A stretch of DNA of 42,326 bases. Source: Gemmatimonadota bacterium. GTDB lineage: Bacteria > Gemmatimonadota > Gemmatimonadetes > Gemmatimonadales > Gemmatimonadaceae. A program made the translations under genes and the position numbers. The stretch covers positions 1 through 42,326 of the forward strand of contig CANGXK010000001.1 of the NCBI GenBank assembly GCA_947457715.1, written 5' to 3'. This document shows, in pieces, positions 26,428 to 35,538 of the stretch. Position 1 is the first letter of the stretch, and every line of letters begins with the position of its first letter. A model generated the notes under the pieces. That model ran no database searches and was not told where the DNA came from. It was given only the letters and a program-made list of their open reading frames with translations.

Positions 26428-27096
26428 CTACCTCGTGCCGAACAACCGGTCGCCGGCGTCGCCGAGTCCGGGGAGGATGTAGCCAAGCGCGTTGAGTTCG
26501 CGGTCAAGCGCGGCGGTGAGGATCGGCACATCGGGATGTTCGCGGGCAAGTCGGTCCACGCCCTCTGGTGCGGCCACCAGACAGAGAAAGCGGATGCGGG
26601 TGGCTCCCGCGCGCTTCAAGGACGTGACGGCCGCCGCCGCGCTGCCGCCGGTCGCAAGCATCGGGTCGAGTAGCAGGAAATCGCGCTCGCTCACATCGCC
26701 CGGCACCTTGAAGTAGTAGTCCACCGGTTCGAGCGTATCGTGATCGCGATATAGACCGATGTGTCCCACGCGCGCTGACGGTATCAAGCGCAGAACGCCT
26801 TCGACCATCCCGAGTCCTGCCCGAAGAATAGGGACGAGCGTGAGCTTTTTTCCACGCACCGCCCATCCCGACGTCTGCTCGAGTGGTGTGTCGACGGGCA
26901 TCGGTTCCAACGCCAGATCGCGCGTGGCTTCATAGCCCATCAGCATCGAGATCTCGTCGACGAGTTCCTTAAACAGCTTGGTCGGCGTCGCGCGGTCGCG
27001 AAGCAGCGTGATCTTGTGCTGGACCAACGGATGGTCCACGATGCTGAGCGTGGGGAACGTGCGCGGCGAGTTGAGCATACGCACGAAGGTAGTCAT
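26428..27096 (-). CDS. upp: Uracil phosphoribosyltransferase
   Basis: Salvages uracil with PRPP to make UMP. From ATG 27096 it is 222 residues (a second ATG at 27078 gives the more usual 216). PRPP-binding motif [13 protein letters not shown]; uracil-contact C-terminal region [21 protein letters not shown]... (in the native text [19 protein letters not shown]). The longer open frame to 27207 has no family resemblance. Divergent from the LOG-family gene, with pyrE elsewhere in the window serving the de novo route to the same product. Confidence 0.96.
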   Translation of the reverse strand: MTTFVRMLNSPRTFPTLSIVDHPLVQHKITLLRDRATPTKLFKELVDEISMLMGYEATRDLALEPMPVDTPLEQTSGWAVRGKKLTLVPILRAGLGMVEGVLRLIPSARVGHIGLYRDHDTLEPVDYYFKVPGDVSERDFLLLDPMLATGGSAAAAVTSLKRAGATRIRFLCLVAAPEGVDRLAREHPDVPILTAALDRELNALGYILPGLGDAGDRLFGTR

Positions 27097-27170
27097 TCTC
27101 CGTGTGCTCCCGGTAGTAGAGTGTCCGCGCCATGATCGCCTGCCTTGGAGCGGCGCTGGCGGCCGCCCGC

Positions 27171-27196
27171 GTTCGCGAGCCACGTTCGCGAGTCGC
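27171..27196. repeat. 13-base tandem repeat in the upp/LOG divergent promoter region
   Basis: GTTCGCGAGCCAC (27171-27183) is followed directly by GTTCGCGAGTCGC (27184-27196), and then by GTTCC. It lies 27 bases before the LOG start. Could be a paired operator or chance. Confidence 0.45.
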
Positions 27197-27222
27197 GTTC
27201 CAAGCACGTTAGCTTTTACGCG

Positions 27223-27870
27223 ATGAGCACCGTAACCACAGACCTATCCTCCGGCTCGGATCCCGAGTCCGCGTCGGCGCCGTCAGTTCTGCACCGGGTG
27301 GCCGTGTATTGCGCTTCGAACGATGGAGCGCGGCCGGAATACCTCGCCTGCGCTCGGGCGCTTGGTACGCTGATGGCGCAGCGCGGCATCGGCGTGGTAT
27401 ACGGCGGCGGACGGGTGGGGCTGATGGGTGCGCTGGCCGATGCGGCGCTGGCCGCTGGCGGCGAAGTGATCGGTGTGATGCCGCACGGTCTCGTGCTGCG
27501 TGAAGTCGCGCATCATGGGCTGACGGCGCTTCACGTGGTGGACTCGATGCACGAGCGGAAGGCCATGATTGCCGAGCTCGCCGATGCGTTCATCACATTA
27601 CCCGGTGGAGTGGGTACGCTCGAAGAGTTCTTTGAAACGTGGACCTGGGCGCAGCTGGGTGTGCATCGCAAGCCGATCGGACTGTTCGATGTGTCGGGCT
27701 TCTGGGCACCGCTCCTCACCTTGTTCGATCATGTCGAAGCCGAGGGGTTCTTTCGCGGCAATGCTCGCGACTGGCTCGTGGTGAGCGAGGATGCCTCGTC
27801 AATGCTGACCAAGCTGCAACGGTTTGAACCACCGACCGTACGGCGTTGGCTGCGTCTGGGCGAAACCTGA
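27223..27870 (+). CDS. LOG-family nucleotide 5'-monophosphate phosphoribohydrolase (TIGR00730)
   Basis: 215 residues from ATG 27223. Rossmann-like fold with the two LOG signatures: GGGRVGLMG (about residue 65-75) and [12 protein letters not shown] (about 126-137). Members cleave ribose 5-phosphate from nucleoside monophosphates such as cytokinin ribotides; in bacteria the true substrate is often unknown. An open frame extends upstream to 27145 but passes through the tandem repeats and is not used. Next to upp, which also handles base/nucleotide metabolism. Confidence 0.93.
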   Translation: MSTVTTDLSSGSDPESASAPSVLHRVAVYCASNDGARPEYLACARALGTLMAQRGIGVVYGGGRVGLMGALADAALAAGGEVIGVMPHGLVLREVAHHGLTALHVVDSMHERKAMIAELADAFITLPGGVGTLEEFFETWTWAQLGVHRKPIGLFDVSGFWAPLLTLFDHVEAEGFFRGNARDWLVVSEDASSMLTKLQRFEPPTVRRWLRLGET

Positions 27871-27976
27871 GCTGACGGGGCCGACTGTTTCGGATGAGTT
27901 CGGCCGGCCAGCGGAAGCCGTGTCTATGTGGCAAGTTTCCGCCGGATCGACGTTCAAACCTCAGGAACAGGTGACA

Positions 27977-29374
27977 ATGCACATCGAATTCTCCGGTGCC
28001 GCCCAGGAAGTCACGGGCTCGTGCCATATCCTGCGCGTCGGCAAGCGCACCGTGCTGCTCGATTGCGGGTTGTTTCAGGGCAAGCGCAGCGAGAGTCGTG
28101 AGAAAAATGCCAGGCTCCCGCTGCCGGTCGACGATATCGATGCCGTGGTGCTCTCGCACGCGCACATCGACCACGCGGGCCGGCTGCCGTTCCTGACCGC
28201 CAACGGCTACAAGAACACCATCTGGGCCACGTCGGCCACCCGAGACCTGTGCGCGCTCATGCTGGCCGACTCGGCGCATATCCAGGAAAAGGACGCCGAC
28301 TTTCTGGAGCGACATGGACGCCCGCACGCCGAGCCGTTGTATCGGGTGGAAGATGCGACACGCACGCTCGAGCAGATGATCGGGATGCCGTATCACAAGT
28401 GGTTCGAGGTCACCGACGGCGTCCGCGCCATGTACACGGAAGCGGGACACATTCTCGGCAGCGCCTCGGTGGTACTGGAGTTGCGCGAGGGTGACGAGTT
28501 CCGTCGCCTGATTTTTTCTGGCGACATCGGACGCCATGACCTGCCGATCATCCGCAATCCAGAGCCGCCGACCGGTGGCGCGCATGTGATTCTGTGCGAA
28601 AGCACCTACGGCAACCGCGATCATGAATCGGTGGAAGGTGCGCGCGAAGAGCTGGGGCGCGTGGTGCGCGAAACGGCGGCCCGTGGTGGTCGCGTGCTGA
28701 TTCCGGCGTTTGCGGTGGGGCGCACCCAGGAGCTGGTGTACGATCTGCACCAGCTGCATCGCGCCGGTAAGATTCCGTCGATCCCGATCTTCATCGACTC
28801 ACCGCTGGCGACCGATGCGACGTCGGTATTCGCGATGCATCCGGAGGTGTTTGACCACAGCGAAGATCTGGTCCGACACACCACCGATCTGTTCGACTTT
28901 CCGCTGGTGAAGTTTACGCGCGACGTGAACGAATCGAAGGCGCTGAACGCGATGCGCGGTCCGATGGTCATCATCGCGGCGTCGGGAATGGTAGAATCAG
29001 GGCGCATTCTGCACCATTTGCGCAACGGGGCCAGTGACGCGCGCAACACCGTCCTGATCGTAGGCTTCATGGCGGAACACACGCTGGGGCGCCGTATCCT
29101 CGAGCAACGGCGGGTGATCAAGATCTTCGGCGACGAGGTCGAACTTGCGGCGCAAGTGGAAGTGCTGAATGGCTACAGCGCGCATGCAGACCGTACCGAA
29201 TTGCACGCCTGGCTCAACGCGGTACGTGATGGCGGTGCCGTCGAGGGGCGGGATCATCCCCACGTGTACTTGGTGCACGGCGAAACGCCGGCGCAGACCG
29301 CCTTTGCCCAACAGTTGCGCGCGGACCATTTTACCGTCGACGTGCCGGCGCCCGGTACCGTCGTGCAACTGTAG
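27977..29374 (+). CDS. MBL-fold/beta-CASP RNA-processing metallo-hydrolase
   Basis: 465 residues from ATG 27977. The metal-binding HxHxDH is at 61-66 (SHAHIDHAGRLP); the beta-CASP insert follows (FAVGRTQELVYDL), with the later motifs GMVESGRILHHL and GYSAHADRTEL. This is the CPSF/YSH1-like class found widely in bacteria, probably an RNA endo- or exonuclease. The frame is open from 27824 but that part overlaps the LOG gene. The 106-base gap before the start likely holds its own promoter. Confidence 0.94.
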   Translation: MHIEFSGAAQEVTGSCHILRVGKRTVLLDCGLFQGKRSESREKNARLPLPVDDIDAVVLSHAHIDHAGRLPFLTANGYKNTIWATSATRDLCALMLADSAHIQEKDADFLERHGRPHAEPLYRVEDATRTLEQMIGMPYHKWFEVTDGVRAMYTEAGHILGSASVVLELREGDEFRRLIFSGDIGRHDLPIIRNPEPPTGGAHVILCESTYGNRDHESVEGAREELGRVVRETAARGGRVLIPAFAVGRTQELVYDLHQLHRAGKIPSIPIFIDSPLATDATSVFAMHPEVFDHSEDLVRHTTDLFDFPLVKFTRDVNESKALNAMRGPMVIIAASGMVESGRILHHLRNGASDARNTVLIVGFMAEHTLGRRILEQRRVIKIFGDEVELAAQVEVLNGYSAHADRTELHAWLNAVRDGGAVEGRDHPHVYLVHGETPAQTAFAQQLRADHFTVDVPAPGTVVQL

Positions 29375-29437
29375 TCACTGTCTGGGCACTTCGTGCGCAC
29401 GCCTTCGCCTCGGGCGCGCATGCAGTAGTTTGGCAGT

Positions 29438-30127
29438 ATGAAACGTGTTGCCCGTCGACGGGATCGTCCCCGGCTCATTCCCCGTCTCCTCGGCGCCGTG
29501 CTGATGGGATGGCTGTTGTGCGTGGCGGTCATCTTCGGGTGGTCGCGTCGCGCCGCGCACGGGCATGCCGACGCGATCGTGGTGCTCGGTGCTGCGCAAT
29601 ACGGTGGACGCCCCTCGCCGGTGCTACGGGCTCGGCTCGATCACGCATTGGGGCTCTGGAAGAGCAACCGAGCCGACCGTGTGGTGCTCACCGGCGGTCG
29701 GCAACCGGGCGACTTGATCAGCGAAGCGGCTGCGGGCCGACGGTATCTGGTGCGGCGCGGGGTCCCCACGCAGGTGATCCTGCTGGAGGCGGCCGGCCGC
29801 ACCTCGCTGGCATCTATGGAAGGCGCAGCGGCGTTGCTCGAAGCCTGGCGTGACTCGCTTCCGGCGGCGGTACGCGACACCATGCCGCGTCGGCCCAGTG
29901 TGTTGCTGGTGAGCGATCCGTTTCACATGCTCCGACTCGATGTGCTGGCGCGGTTGCACGGCCTTCGTCCGCTGCCATCGCCCACGCGCACGAGTCCGAT
30001 TTCCGCGAATCGTGCGGTGGCGATCGAATACATGCTGCGCGAGTCGATCGCGCTGCCCACGGATGTGGCACTCAAGTGTTGGTTGGCGCTCACCGGTGGC
30101 TCCGTGAATACGCCACAGCCGAGGTGA
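29438..30127 (+). CDS. DUF218 / YdcF-SanA-like membrane-anchored protein
   Basis: 229 residues, ATG 29438. One N-terminal transmembrane helix (LLGAVLMGWLLCVAVIFGWS) places the domain outside the membrane. The DUF218 core is clear: ADAIVVLGAAQYGGRPSPVL, VLTGGRQPGDLISEA and LLVSDPFHMLR. SanA-type members affect envelope integrity and vancomycin resistance; the biochemical role is not settled. Ends 13 bases before the convergent protease-like ORF. Confidence 0.9.
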   Translation: MKRVARRRDRPRLIPRLLGAVLMGWLLCVAVIFGWSRRAAHGHADAIVVLGAAQYGGRPSPVLRARLDHALGLWKSNRADRVVLTGGRQPGDLISEAAAGRRYLVRRGVPTQVILLEAAGRTSLASMEGAAALLEAWRDSLPAAVRDTMPRRPSVLLVSDPFHMLRLDVLARLHGLRPLPSPTRTSPISANRAVAIEYMLRESIALPTDVALKCWLALTGGSVNTPQPR

Positions 30128-30140
30128 CGTTGCGGTTCGG

Positions 30141-30692
30141 CTATTTCAGCGCCGATCGCACCAGATGCCGCGACCCGTTTCGTGCAACCTCGTACAGTGG
30201 TGCCGCCGCAATGTTGTCACCGAATGACATGGCTGCGCCGTCGCTTGCGCCAGGGACCATCGACCGCATGACCGTGAGAAATGTGTAGCGGTCGGTACCG
30301 AACATGGTCGTGATGTAACCCAAGTCGGTCAACGACACGATGGTGATGCGACTCAAAAGCATGATGCTGGGCAGCACGTAGCCCTGCATCAGTTCGTTCG
30401 CAAAGACCGATCGGCGCCAATGTGCGTCGCGAGTTCCCGTCGGTCCGGAGTTCTCGACTGGCACACTAGGCCCAGTGTAGCGGAAGCCGATAGTGCTGGT
30501 GAGCTGCGTGTGCGCCTCCATACCGTTGAAGTAGGGATCGTCGCCGCCCGCGCCGCCGAGCCGCTGCCGCTGGCAATTCCAAAGCGTGCCGATGCCGAGG
30601 ATGTGCCCTATCTCGTGCAGGACGACATGCTCGAGCATCCTCGGAACGGGCGTTGTAGTGAGGATCACAACGCCCGCGTATCCGCGAAACAC
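30141..30692 (-). CDS. Truncated leishmanolysin-like protease domain (paralog of the next gene)
   Basis: 183 residues from GTG 30692. It resembles the C-terminal catalytic part of the neighbouring 624-residue protein: HEIGHILGIGT (26-36), DAHW (His91) and ELMQGY (100-105) match the metzincin zinc site and Met-turn of the M8 family. There is no signal peptide and no Ig-like part. It lies 18 bases after the stop of the full-length gene and in the same frame, so it is either a partly deleted tandem duplicate or would be reached by reading through that UGA. Active-site residues are kept, which argues against long decay. Confidence 0.65.
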   Translation of the reverse strand: MFRGYAGVVILTTTPVPRMLEHVVLHEIGHILGIGTLWNCQRQRLGGAGGDDPYFNGMEAHTQLTSTIGFRYTGPSVPVENSGPTGTRDAHWRRSVFANELMQGYVLPSIMLLSRITIVSLTDLGYITTMFGTDRYTFLTVMRSMVPGASDGAAMSFGDNIAAAPLYEVARNGSRHLVRSALK

Positions 30693-30699
30693 GGGCGTT
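30648..30699 (-). promoter_or_regulatory. Alternative hairpins over the start of the truncated protease ORF
   Basis: GGGCGTTGT (30648-30656) can pair with ACAACGCCC (30667-30675), and AACGCCCG (30669-30676) can instead pair with CGGGCGTT (30692-30699). The two stems share bases and so exclude each other; the second covers the GTG start at 30692. Such an arrangement could act in attenuation or translation control. Confidence 0.4.
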
Positions 30700-30710
30700 C
30701 GAACAGCTCG

Positions 30711-32585
30711 TCAGCGCTTCTGTCGCGGCATCCGCCTGATGCTGCCATCCGCCCGACGCTGCTTGATCTCCACGTCGGGGACGAGGTCGCGATAGGGGAT
30801 TCCAGAGCTCTGATCGAAGCCGAAGCCGCTGCGCAGTGCCGCCGTGAGCGAAAAGGCGTCGGCGGCCGCCAGATTGACGGTGTAGCCGAGGTCCTGGAGT
30901 GAGCCGACGGTGATGCGGCTCAATGGCTGCACTCCACCGACGGCAAAGCCCTGCATGAGTTCACGTTGCATCACCGAGGTGCGCCAATGGGAGTTCACGG
31001 TGCCACTGCCACCCGTGTTTTCCACCGGCACCGGATTGCCGGAGTAGGTCACGGAATTGAGCGTGGCGAACTGTGTCCGTGCGCCAACGCCGACGTAGTA
31101 CGGATCGCCGGTGGTGGCGGTGTTGAGCAGGGCGCGCTGGAAATTCCAGATGGTGCCGATGCCCAGCACATGTCCGATTTCATGCAGCACGACCTTCTCG
31201 AACTGCCCCTGAGCCACGAGCAGATCGACGTCGTACTTGTCGAACTCCATGAAGCCGAGAAACGGAATCGCGTTGGCATTCACGTAGCAGGGGCTGGCCT
31301 GCCCGAGGATATTGCCCTCGCCCGGTGATCCCGGCCCGTCGATGGAGTCGATGCGGGCAAAGATCACGGCGTTCTGCACAACGCCAATGAGGGCCGGCGT
31401 CCAACTTTCACAATCACCCGCCAGAATATTGACATTGACGCTGCCGATGCTGCCCACGATGACCTGACGCCACTTGGCGACGGCGTTGGCGAATGCCGTG
31501 CGAACGGCGAGTGATGCGTCGCCGACGAAGCGGACATCGACGTCGAACTGCGAGAGCGTGACCGTGCTGGTAAAGGTCGCCGATTTGTTGACGATCGCTG
31601 AACTGGTGGCGATCAACGTCTGCGTACCCGCACCGCCCAGGCGCCAGCTGCCCACGAACGCCGTGCCGTTGGCCGGATCGGATAACACGGTGCTGCCGGT
31701 CACTGCCCCTGAGTTCACACCGGGAGTGAACGTGACCGGCACGTTGCCCACCGGATTGCCGTATGCGTCGACGACGCGCACCCCGGGTGGCGTGCCGATG
31801 TTGCGGTTGGCGACGCCGGCCTGATTGTCCCCGACGAACTTCACGAGATCACTGGCTGGTCCGGCCAGCGCATTGACGCTGAAGATCGCCGGCTGCGCGC
31901 CGATGGCGGTCGCCGTCGTGATCTGCTGCCCGATGGCGGTACCGATGGTCCAGCCGCCGACCACAGCGATGCCGAGTTCATTGCTCGACTGCTGCGCGCC
32001 GCTGAGGGTGCCATTACCCTGCACAATGGTGAAGACCACCGCGGCACCGGTCACCGCGTTGCCATACACATCCTCTGCGCGCACGGCCGGCCGCGCCGCC
32101 ACCGGCGTGTTCACGGTGGCCTGCTGATCACCGACACTGACAGGGGTGAGTCTGGCGAGCACGCCCGGTGCGGCAGTGGCGGTGAAGGTGAGGGGAGCGA
32201 TGCCGTCGGCGGTGGCTTGCAGCGTTTGTTGCCCAGCCGTCGTGCCAAGTGTCCAGCCGCCTGATGTCGCCTCACCGCCAGCGGTGGTGCGTACGGAGTC
32301 GTTCACGACCCGTCCGCCGCCACTGGCGATCCGCCAGCGTACAATGACGTTTTTGATGCCTTTCCCCTTGGCATCGAGGATGCGCACGGACGGCACGGAT
32401 GACACCGAGGCGGCCACGGTGGCGGCCAGGCTGGTGCTGGCCGTTGCGACGACGGCACTCGGTACCTGCGGATCACTGCCGCAGGCGGCGAGCGCGCTCA
32501 GCAGACCGAAGTGCAGCGCGATCATCGCCGTGGAACGCGTTGCGAGGTGGCGCGGCAGCCCCGCGCACCGGATGGAATGAGTCAT
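30711..32585 (-). CDS. Ig-like-repeat lipoprotein with leishmanolysin-like (M8) zinc protease domain
   Basis: 624 residues, ATG 32585 (ATG 32525 would also leave a good signal peptide). Lipobox LSALAAC with Cys35, so surface or periplasmic lipoprotein. Three Big-1-like repeats at about 45-140, 141-240 and 241-345 (repeated words such as DVYGNAVTGAAVVF and DAYGNPVGNVPVTF, then GGWTIGTAIGQQ). The protease domain at about 346-575 has HEIGHVLGIGT (468-478), SHW (His533 as likely third zinc ligand) and ELMQGF (542-547, Met-turn). These fit M8 leishmanolysin-type metzincins. A C-terminal basic tail follows. Confidence 0.85.
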   Translation of the reverse strand: MTHSIRCAGLPRHLATRSTAMIALHFGLLSALAACGSDPQVPSAVVATASTSLAATVAASVSSVPSVRILDAKGKGIKNVIVRWRIASGGGRVVNDSVRTTAGGEATSGGWTLGTTAGQQTLQATADGIAPLTFTATAAPGVLARLTPVSVGDQQATVNTPVAARPAVRAEDVYGNAVTGAAVVFTIVQGNGTLSGAQQSSNELGIAVVGGWTIGTAIGQQITTATAIGAQPAIFSVNALAGPASDLVKFVGDNQAGVANRNIGTPPGVRVVDAYGNPVGNVPVTFTPGVNSGAVTGSTVLSDPANGTAFVGSWRLGGAGTQTLIATSSAIVNKSATFTSTVTLSQFDVDVRFVGDASLAVRTAFANAVAKWRQVIVGSIGSVNVNILAGDCESWTPALIGVVQNAVIFARIDSIDGPGSPGEGNILGQASPCYVNANAIPFLGFMEFDKYDVDLLVAQGQFEKVVLHEIGHVLGIGTIWNFQRALLNTATTGDPYYVGVGARTQFATLNSVTYSGNPVPVENTGGSGTVNSHWRTSVMQRELMQGFAVGGVQPLSRITVGSLQDLGYTVNLAAADAFSLTAALRSGFGFDQSSGIPYRDLVPDVEIKQRRADGSIRRMPRQKR

Positions 32586-32779
32586 GGCCGGGATTATGGA
32601 GAGAAGCGCTCTACCGCATAAGTGACGGTCGGATCGCTGGTCGGCAACGCGACGTTGAGGCGGCGATGCAGAGAGGAGGACCCTGCCCCACGTCGGCGGT
32701 TCCCACCCGTGGTCAGGATTCGAGTGGGATCATGGGCATGGGGTTCCGAGTTTCGTGACCAGCCCCCCAATATTGAACC

Positions 32780-34090
32780 ATGCGTATTCCAGTCGAGAGC
32801 TATCACCTCCCGAACGGCCTGCATGTGGTACTCTCCGAGGATCACACGGCGCCGATCGTCGCGGTCAATTTGTGGTATCACGTCGGTTCGGCCAATGAGC
32901 GGCTCGATCGCACGGGCTTCGCCCACCTGTTTGAGCACATGCTGTTTCAGGGGTCGGCAAACGTCGAAGCCAACGAACATTTTGAACTCGTCCAGCGCGC
33001 CGGGGGGACCCTCAACGGGTCCACGTGGCTCGATCGGACCAACTACTACGAAACGGTTCCGTCGCATCAGGTCGCATTGGCGCTCTGGCTCGAGGCGGAC
33101 CGGATGGGTCGGATGCTGCCCGGCCTTACGCAACAGAAGCTCGACACGCAACGCGACGTCGTCAAGAACGAACGCCGCTGGTCGGTCGACAACCAGCCAT
33201 ACGGCACGTGGTGGGAGCGCTTGCCGGCGCTCTGTTTCCCGGAGGAGCATCCGTTCCATCACTCGTTGATCGGGTCCATGGAGCATCTGACCGACGCGTC
33301 GCTCGACGACGTCGCGGACTTCTTCCGGACGTATTACACCCCAGACAACGCGGTGCTCACGGTGGCCGGTGATTTCGATCGGGCCGAGACGATGCGACTG
33401 ATCGAGGAGTACTACGGGCCGATTCCCCGTGGGGCCCCGCGTCCGCCGCTGCGCGACATGACGTTGCCACCGACCTTCGGAAACACCCTCCGGGTGGTGG
33501 TCCCCGATGCCGTGGCCCTGCCACGCCTCTTTGTGGCGTGCCGCACACCGGTGTTCGGCAGCGACGGCTATTACGCGGCGTCGCTTGCCGCGGCAGTGCT
33601 CGGTCTGCGCACCGGATGCCGACTGGAGCAATCGTTGGTCCGCAAGCAGCGGATCGCCTCGCAGGCCGGTGCGTTCACGTACGATCTCGCCAAGGGCAGT
33701 GACCTGCTCGTGGTTGACGCCACGGCGCACCCCGGTGTCACGCCCGGGCAACTCGAAGCGGCGGTGCTGGCCGAGCTTGACGCGATGCACCAGCACGGGG
33801 TGACCGACGTCGAAGTCACGCGGGCACGCGCGCTGATCGAGACGAGCTTCGTGACCAGCATGCAGTCGGCAGCCGAACGCGCCGATCAGCTCTCGCGTTT
33901 CGCCACCTACTTTGGCGATGCGAGTCTCATCAACGAACAGGTCACGCGCTATGCCGGGACGACGACGGCTGCCGTGTCTGCGCTGGCGCGTGAACGGCTC
34001 GGTCCGGACAATCGCGCGCTGCTGATCTACGTGCCCGCCGAGGAGCCACCCGTGACCGACGACGCCATGATGGCGGAGGCAACGGCGTGA
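32780..34090 (+). CDS. M16 family zinc metallopeptidase (active subunit)
   Basis: 436 residues, ATG 32780. The inverted zinc motif HLFEH is at 49-53, with the downstream Glu region NERRWSVDNQPYG typical of pitrilysin/processing-peptidase-like proteins. No signal peptide, so cytosolic or exported by unknown means. The second half (about 230-436) is the related inactive-type M16 C domain. It overlaps the next gene by 4 bases (GTGA); the pair probably forms a heterodimer. Confidence 0.95.
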   Translation: MRIPVESYHLPNGLHVVLSEDHTAPIVAVNLWYHVGSANERLDRTGFAHLFEHMLFQGSANVEANEHFELVQRAGGTLNGSTWLDRTNYYETVPSHQVALALWLEADRMGRMLPGLTQQKLDTQRDVVKNERRWSVDNQPYGTWWERLPALCFPEEHPFHHSLIGSMEHLTDASLDDVADFFRTYYTPDNAVLTVAGDFDRAETMRLIEEYYGPIPRGAPRPPLRDMTLPPTFGNTLRVVVPDAVALPRLFVACRTPVFGSDGYYAASLAAAVLGLRTGCRLEQSLVRKQRIASQAGAFTYDLAKGSDLLVVDATAHPGVTPGQLEAAVLAELDAMHQHGVTDVEVTRARALIETSFVTSMQSAAERADQLSRFATYFGDASLINEQVTRYAGTTTAAVSALARERLGPDNRALLIYVPAEEPPVTDDAMMAEATA

Positions 34091-35532
34091 CCGAGACCCA
34101 CGCGCTTTCATCAATGACGCCCGACGTGACGACACCCGCCGCGTCCCCGCGTCCCGCCGCCGGTGCGCCCGGCGACTATCGCTTTCCGCACTTTACCACG
34201 CGCATTCTGGCCAACGGCCTGCGCGTGATCGTGGCGCGTGTGCCGGCCTATCCAGTCGTGACCACGCTGGCTGTGATTGAGGCGGGCGCCACGCGCGATC
34301 CGCGGGACCACGAAGGCCTCGCCCAGCTCACTACGCGTGCGCTCGCCGAAGGCACGCGGAACATGAACGCGCTCGAGCTCACCTCGCGTCTCGAGATGCT
34401 CGGCACCACGCTCGACACCGGCGCCGACTGGGATTCGGCCATCGTACAGCTCACGGCGTTGTCATCGCGGATCGATGATGCCGTGGCGGTGCTGGCGGAA
34501 GTGCTGCGGTATCCGGCGTTCCCCGAGTCGGAACTCGAGCGCATGCGCGGCGAGCGGCTGGCCGATCTGGCGCAGCTGCGCGCTGAGCCGCGCGGCTTGT
34601 CCGACGTGTTCTTCTCGCGTCTGTTGTACCAGCCAGAATCGCGGTTCGCGCGGCTGGCCGGTGGCGACGAACAGAGCATTATGCGCATCACGCGTGCACA
34701 CGTGCAGGCGTATCACGACGAGTTCTATCGTCCCGATGCGACCGCGCTGATGATGGTCGGTGACATCGATATCGAGCACGCGGTGAGGCTGGCGAGCACG
34801 CATTTCGGTGACTGGGCCGGCAAGGCACCGCCGGTGACGGAGCCATTGGATACGCAGCGGTTCCCCGAGCCGCGCGTGCATCTGGTGCACAAGCCGGACG
34901 CGCCACAGTCGGAGGTGCGCGTGGGGCACGTCGCCATTCCGCGCCTGCACGAGGATTACTTCCCGGTCGTGGTGATGAACGCGATTCTGGGTGGGCTCTT
35001 CTCGTCGCGGCTCAATTTGAATCTGCGCGAAGTGCACGCGTACACGTACGGCGCGCATTCGGCGTTTGATTGGCGTCGCGCCGCCAGCCCGTTCGAAATA
35101 TCGACGGCGGTGGAGACGGCGGTAACGGCGGACGCACTGCGCGAGATTGCGCTCGAGTTCGCGCGGATTCGCGAAGCGCCGGTCAGCGACGCGGAACTGT
35201 CGTTGGCCACGAGTTATCTGGTCGGGGTCTTCCCGATTCGCTTCGAGACCACGGCCGAGGTGGCGGGTGGATTGGCGAACGTGGAGATCTTCCGACTGCC
35301 GACGAACTATTTCGACACGTATCGTGACCGCGTGAAAGCGGTCACGGCGCAGGATGTGCTGCGCGTGGCGCAAACGCACCTCGATCCGAGTCGACTGCAA
35401 GTCATCGTGGTGGGTGATGCGACGGCGATCCGACCGACCGTTGAAGCGCTGTCGCTTGGTCCGGTTACCGTGTACGACCCGGCAGCGGACGATGTTGCTG
35501 CCGCGCCTGTGTCTTCCTCCTCAGCCTCCTGA
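34087..35532 (+). CDS. M16 family peptidase partner (HxxEH-less subunit)
   Basis: 481 residues, GTG 34087 overlapping the upstream stop. Same M16 fold (RILANGLRVIVARVPAYPVV), but the zinc motif is replaced: GLAQLTTRALAEGT stands where HxxEH would be. It keeps the conserved R/Y segment (SSRLNLNLREVHAYTYGAHS) that binds substrate across the dimer. Paired active/inactive M16 genes are common in bacteria and work together. The ends (residues 1-30 and the Ala/Ser-rich tail) look disordered. Confidence 0.94.
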   Translation: MTETHALSSMTPDVTTPAASPRPAAGAPGDYRFPHFTTRILANGLRVIVARVPAYPVVTTLAVIEAGATRDPRDHEGLAQLTTRALAEGTRNMNALELTSRLEMLGTTLDTGADWDSAIVQLTALSSRIDDAVAVLAEVLRYPAFPESELERMRGERLADLAQLRAEPRGLSDVFFSRLLYQPESRFARLAGGDEQSIMRITRAHVQAYHDEFYRPDATALMMVGDIDIEHAVRLASTHFGDWAGKAPPVTEPLDTQRFPEPRVHLVHKPDAPQSEVRVGHVAIPRLHEDYFPVVVMNAILGGLFSSRLNLNLREVHAYTYGAHSAFDWRRAASPFEISTAVETAVTADALREIALEFARIREAPVSDAELSLATSYLVGVFPIRFETTAEVAGGLANVEIFRLPTNYFDTYRDRVKAVTAQDVLRVAQTHLDPSRLQVIVVGDATAIRPTVEALSLGPVTVYDPAADDVAAAPVSSSSAS

Positions 35533-35538
35533 ATCGAC

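Noticed and set aside
32594..34135. 513-residue minus-strand ORF opposite the M16 gene
   Set aside because: Antisense shadow; the plus strand carries the complete M16 motif set.
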